Of a stretch of 64,000 nt of DNA, positions 61,001 to 64,000 are shown piece by piece (positions within the stretch are counted from its first letter, which is position 1; the number at the start of each line of letters is the position of its first letter). The translations under genes were made by a program, and so were the position numbers. The DNA comes from Capitulum mitella (lineage: Eukaryota; Arthropoda; Thecostraca; Pollicipedomorpha; Pollicipedidae): contig CP099841.1 of NCBI GenBank assembly GCA_030062745.1, positions 10,668,970 to 10,732,969 of the forward strand. The letters run 5' to 3'. The notes under the pieces were generated by a model, which ran no database searches, was not told the origin of the DNA, and was given only the letters and a program-made list of their open reading frames with translations.

Positions 61001-64000
61001 ATATTGTTTGACAGTTGGCTTGCAATAAATTGTCCATTTTTGCCGAGAAATAAGTGTCCAACCGGTTCCCTATTCAGATATCGGGAAATTTTGGAAAAGT
61101 CGGAATTTGGGTTCCGTTAATCAACACCGTTTTTCGTACTATAGTCTAGAAATGAATGGAATTCATCTGTTTTCCTGTTGAGCAAACTTGATTTAAATTC
61201 ATGTTGAGGATTTACTTTCAAAGCCATGTTGAACAAAGAGACTTCTGTACGCCAGTTGCTTCTTATTGTTTTGTGTTTGTCAGTAAGTGAGTGAGAATAG
61301 AAATGTCTGATGTCCACTGCAGTGCGATGCATGACTACTCTTCTGTTGTTCTCGTGCTCCATCAGCCTGGTTTCATTACCAACTGCAGTACCGCGCTTGT
61401 GGTTGTACCAGCTGCATTTTTGGTCCTGCTGTGGCATCCGTGGTGCCGTACGAGCCGTGACGTTCTGTGCTGTGACTCGGGCCTTTACGGCTTTGGTGCT
61501 GTAGGAGTCGTATTGCATAAGTAGTCTGACGCCAGCCGTGGGACTGACCAAAGCTGATGCTGTGCCGTCTGTGGTACCGTGTCAGACGTTTGATGGTCGG
61601 CCGTGCTAGCCTGTCGGGCCTCGGGGCTCCTCGGGCTGCGAGGCCGGCTACCAATCCGCTCAGCGAGCGAGGCGGTGCTGACCGTGCTGCGCTTTCCTCA
61701 GGGCTCCGAGGCGGGCTCGCGGCTTCGCTCGGCCAGCGAGGCGGTGCTGGAGCTGGGCTCGGCAGCGCCGGCCCAGCAGCGCCAGGTGGAGGAGTTGCGC
61801 CGCCAGTTCCAGCAGCAGCAGGAGAAAATGCGCCAGCTCCAGCAGACCAACTACGTACGTGTTCACCCGCTGGGTTGCTGGTAGTTCACGACGTGCCGTG
61901 CTGGTCAAGGGGCGGATACCAGTCGTTCGTGGATGCTTTTCAAGAGGTGTGCCGAAATCATACCCTGGTTTGTTGAGGCACACAAAGAACTTAGTTTTTT
62001 GCGTGCTGTATGTTTGTCCTGTGGTTGGTAAATCTGCCTTGTTTTATGGCTGCCGCGTCTTGCGATTTTACGAGAACTGCTTTTGTAATATCTCATTAAT
62101 GCATATTGATTGTTAATGGTCTTTATATTATCTGAACGAATGGCAGTACTTTTCACGGACATGCAGAAACTCGTGGACCGTTTCTGGAACACATAATTAA
62201 CCAACACGCAAGTTGTTCGCTTTTTCTTATTGATCTACATGGTGCTTTTTCTTATTGATCTACATGTTGATGTATGTGTTTGGTCCTTGGCCAGCTCTGC
62301 AGAATACGTGATATATTATCACCTCGTTCCTTGTCCTACCCTCTGTTCTCGCTGGGCCTCTTCTGTGCGTCGACCCGGTGTCGGCCTGACTGCGCTGTGC
62401 GCCGCCGGGCAGGTGCTGAACCTGGCCGTGGACGGACAGGAAAAGACGATCCGAGCTCTCACCACACAGCTGGAGGACACAAAGGACGCCCTGCTGCAGG
62501 AGATCAGCCAGCAGATGGCGCGCCCCGGGCGGGACCGCCGCCAGGGACGCACGCAGACGGGGCCCAGTCTCATCTCTGTCGGAGTGGACACGACCGAACC
62601 GGGCAGCCCGAGTCGCCGCCAGGGCCGCACCCAGACCGGACCCAGTCTGGACTCAGTCGGGGCGGGCCCGGCAGACAGTGGCAGTCTGGACCCGCGCCAG
62701 GGTGTCACACAGACCGGACCCAGTCTGGACTCGGTCGGAGCGTGCCCAGTAGGCAGTGGCAGTGTGGACCACCGCCAGGGCGTCACACAGACTGGACACA
62801 GCGTGGACTCAGTCGGGGTGGGCCCAGTAGACGGTGGCAGTCTGGACCCGCGCCAGGGTGTCACACAGACCGGACCCAGCTTGGACTCAGTCGGGGCGGG
62901 CCCGGCAGACGTTGGCAGTCTGGACCCACCCCAGGGTGTCACCCAGACGGGACCCGGCGTGGTCCCGGCCGTACCGAAGTCTGCCGTCGCTGGCGGCGTT
63001 CAGGAGCGGCGTCAGGTTGATGCCCAGAACGGGCCCGGCCTGGACGCGGCCCTCCCAGCGTCGTCAGCGGCCTTCTCGTCCGCGCACTGGGTGAGTGAGC
63101 ATTCGTACCTCCTCACATCGAGTCTCGTAGTTCGCAACGGAGTGTGTTTGTGGGTGATGTGCGTTGAAAAAATGGTCACGGACGTCCCGTGAGGGAAGAC
63201 ATTTGAAGGACTGCCGGTCCGGGAAGGTGGGTCCATTTCGTCACTGGTCCGATGACGTCACTGGCTGCGGCAGGCGGACCAGCCAGCTGGAGCCGCGGCG
63301 ATGGAGTCGGGCCGTGAGAGGAACCGGCGCGAGGTGGAGCGGCTGAGCGCGGCTCTGGCAGCCAAGGTCAGTCCTGACCGGTGGCTGGGCTCACACGTCC
63401 GGTTACAGGCCAGTGGACGGGCTCACACGGCCGGCAGCCGGGCTCATAACCCCGGCGTCTTGCGGTCGGCTTATATCCTTCTTGCTGTGCTAAGGTCAGA
63501 ACTGGACCTGACTGCTGTTCTTTCCTGCGTTGTCCACACAGACGAGCGGATGGTTGGCGTGATTCTGGTGCTGAGCTCCTGCTTTGTGTGCCATGATGGA
63601 GATACGCTTAAGTGATGCCGATGTTATTTACGGACCTGCCTGTGCTGTCCGCACAGGAGCGGGAACTGGCTCTGCTTCGCATGGATAGGAGCTCGCAGCA
63701 GGACGATTTCGGGGAAGACCGAATAGCTTTTTCCACACCGGTCTCAAACACGTACTACCGAACGCAGGTAGGGTGTCGTTAGTCGGCGGTTTGACGTTTG
63801 TTTCACTTGTGTACCTCGATCACGCCGTCAGCATGGTGTTGCCGGCCACCTCGGGATCCGTTGAGTTCGGCGAGAGCCGTGCCATGGTATGCCTGGAACA
63901 GCCCCACTGGGTTCCATGGACGCTGGCTGGCAACTGTTCCGTGGACCCTCTGATGGTTCCTGGGTTTCGATAGCTGCTGTTTCAGGCGATTTCTGGCACC
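57941..64000 (+). CDS. Unrecognised coiled-coil, repeat-containing protein gene, all phase-0 introns, runs off the edge
   Basis: Nine complete exons (57941-58051, 58356-58529, 58884-59234, 59527-59715, 60012-60365, 61702-61854, 62413-63090, 63274-63366, 63657-63767) plus the start of a tenth at 63,986 have GT/AG borders, and every one is a multiple of three in phase 0, giving 738 codons. In order the product has a Pro-rich N-terminal piece, a basic LKIRDGDKKAPRARRK, a Pro/Gln-rich low-complexity region, a helical DTLHDVLQKFMWAKQQ segment, a Pro/Arg/Ser-rich region, a coiled coil (QRQVEELRRQFQQQQEKMRQ), six 26-residue repeats and a charged helix (RERNRREVERLSAALAAK). No catalytic motif or membrane segment is visible. 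I do not recognise it; a centrosomal or cytoskeletal scaffold is a guess from composition. The 5' end is uncertain. Confidence 0.78.
58356..58529 (+). CDS. Phase-0 gene exon B
   Basis: Acceptor GCTTTGTCAG, donor AGCAAG|GTATTG, 58 codons. It has a helical start (SLRSRLAEMEALASLFPDSE) and a basic end (KKAPRARRKSSK). Confidence 0.78.
58884..59234 (+). CDS. Phase-0 gene exon C, low complexity
   Basis: Acceptor CACTGGATGCCTCAG chosen because the stronger-looking AG at 58,811 leads to a stop in the required phase. It contains VRRQTALMQKSRRTAADEEA, an Arg/Pro/Gly-rich tract, polyproline and a QQQQQ run. Donor CGTCGG|GTACGT. Confidence 0.72.
59527..59715 (+). CDS. Phase-0 gene exon D, helical
   Basis: Acceptor GCGGGCTCCGGCAG. 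Encodes LQQALPTLPASELAGLL, DTLHDVLQKFMWAKQQASA and LMSSLREAVERMDQ, predicted amphipathic helices. Donor CAG|GTGCGC. If unspliced it would read on to a stop at 59,751, giving an alternative C terminus. Confidence 0.75.
60012..60365 (+). CDS. Phase-0 gene exon E, Pro/Ala/Ser/Arg-rich
   Basis: Acceptor CTGGTGTTGCAG, donor CGCGAG|GTCAGC. It encodes a polyproline stretch, then Ser/Arg-rich sequence with SLPVTDSSLAAGTSAELTSA and RRRRSSRSVGSATSSDTTS, likely disordered and phosphorylatable (inference). Without splicing the frame would end at a stop at 60,440. Confidence 0.68.
61702..61854 (+). CDS. Phase-0 gene exon F, coiled coil
   Basis: Acceptor GCTGCGCTTTCCTCAG, donor AACTAC|GTACGT. Encodes LRSASEAVLELGS and a strong heptad segment QRQVEELRRQFQQQQEKMRQ. 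Another AG at 61,652 would add a related SASEAVLTVLR stretch but not in phase 0. Confidence 0.8.
62413..63090 (+). CDS. Phase-0 gene exon G, coiled coil and 26-residue tandem repeats
   Basis: Acceptor GCCGCCGGGCAG, donor CACTGG|GTGAGT, 226 codons. It begins with a helix (KTIRALTTQLEDTKDALLQE), followed by six tandem repeats of RQG-TQTGPSLDSVG and a variable half, and a decayed seventh (RRQVDAQNGPGLDAAL). Confidence 0.85.
62539..63006 (+). repeat. Coding minisatellite, six 78 bp units
   Basis: Six in-frame units of 78 bases encode a 26-residue motif with invariant TQTG and nearly constant SLDSVG. The third to fifth units are most alike, suggesting recent unequal exchange. The last is the most diverged. 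Confidence 0.88.
63274..63366 (+). CDS. Phase-0 gene exon H, charged helix
   Basis: Acceptor GGCTGCGGCAG, donor GCCAAG|GTCAGT. Encodes ADQPAGAAAMESG and RERNRREVERLSAALAAK. Confidence 0.8.
63657..63767 (+). CDS. Phase-0 gene exon I
   Basis: Acceptor TGTCCGCACAG, donor ACGCAG|GTAGGG. Encodes ERELALLRMDRSSQQDDFGE and AFSTPVSNTYYRTQ. The next exon appears to begin at 63,986 after CTGCTGTTTCAG and continues beyond the window. Confidence 0.8.

Overview
The window is eukaryotic nuclear DNA. Coding exons are short, GC-rich and CpG-rich, with GT/AG borders, and are separated by long introns and spacers full of decayed transposons, degenerate minisatellites and (AT)n tracts. The best taxonomic clue is a complete five-exon gene with a DM4/DM12 domain, a family I know only from arthropods, so I infer a pancrustacean arthropod. 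GC-rich exons in a repeat-rich genome would fit a crustacean such as a barnacle, but nothing here proves the order.

Left part (1 to 41.7 kb). The main gene is on the minus strand. I assembled a phosphatidylserine synthase 1-like gene from eight exons between 35,912 and 14,822 by matching splice signals, codon phase and family motifs (RPHP, ECWWD, LDILLCNG). The exon carrying the start codon was not found. Its introns are crowded: two piggyBac-like MITE families with TTAA ends (18.5, 22.5, 27.7, 32.0 kb, with one more copy at 37.8 kb), a truncated LINE reverse transcriptase (24.1 kb), a Penelope-like element (32.3 kb) and several short-period arrays. Left of it lie two copies of a 1.2 kb TIR repeat (5.3 and 8.2 kb), a GC-rich block with one possible terminal exon (1.9 kb), a perfect palindrome (13.3 kb) and a cluster of TATCACGT motifs (10.6 kb). 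Between the minus-strand gene and the next gene are a LINE (36.3-37.8 kb), a head-to-head pair of Penelope-like fragments (38.4-40.0 kb) followed by a hammerhead-like motif (40.45 kb), and a CpG-rich block (41.3-41.7 kb).

Middle (43.7-51.8 kb). The plus-strand DM4/DM12 gene encodes a 240-residue secreted protein in five exons whose splice phases all agree. Its first intron holds a candidate exon resembling the start of a Cys-loop receptor ligand-binding domain (46.2 kb) and a 30-33 bp minisatellite ending near the acceptor of exon 2.

Right part (55-64 kb). A plus-strand gene of at least nine exons runs off the right edge. Every intron is phase 0. The product is low-complexity and coiled-coil, with six tandem copies of a 26-residue repeat encoded by 78-bp units. 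I do not recognise the family; a cytoskeletal or centrosomal scaffold is only a guess. Just upstream lies about 1.6 kb almost without CpG, in sharp contrast to the rest of the window.

No rRNA, tRNA, CRISPR or bacterial-type operon was seen. The two recognised genes appear unrelated in function: one is ER phospholipid synthesis, the other an extracellular protein of unknown role.
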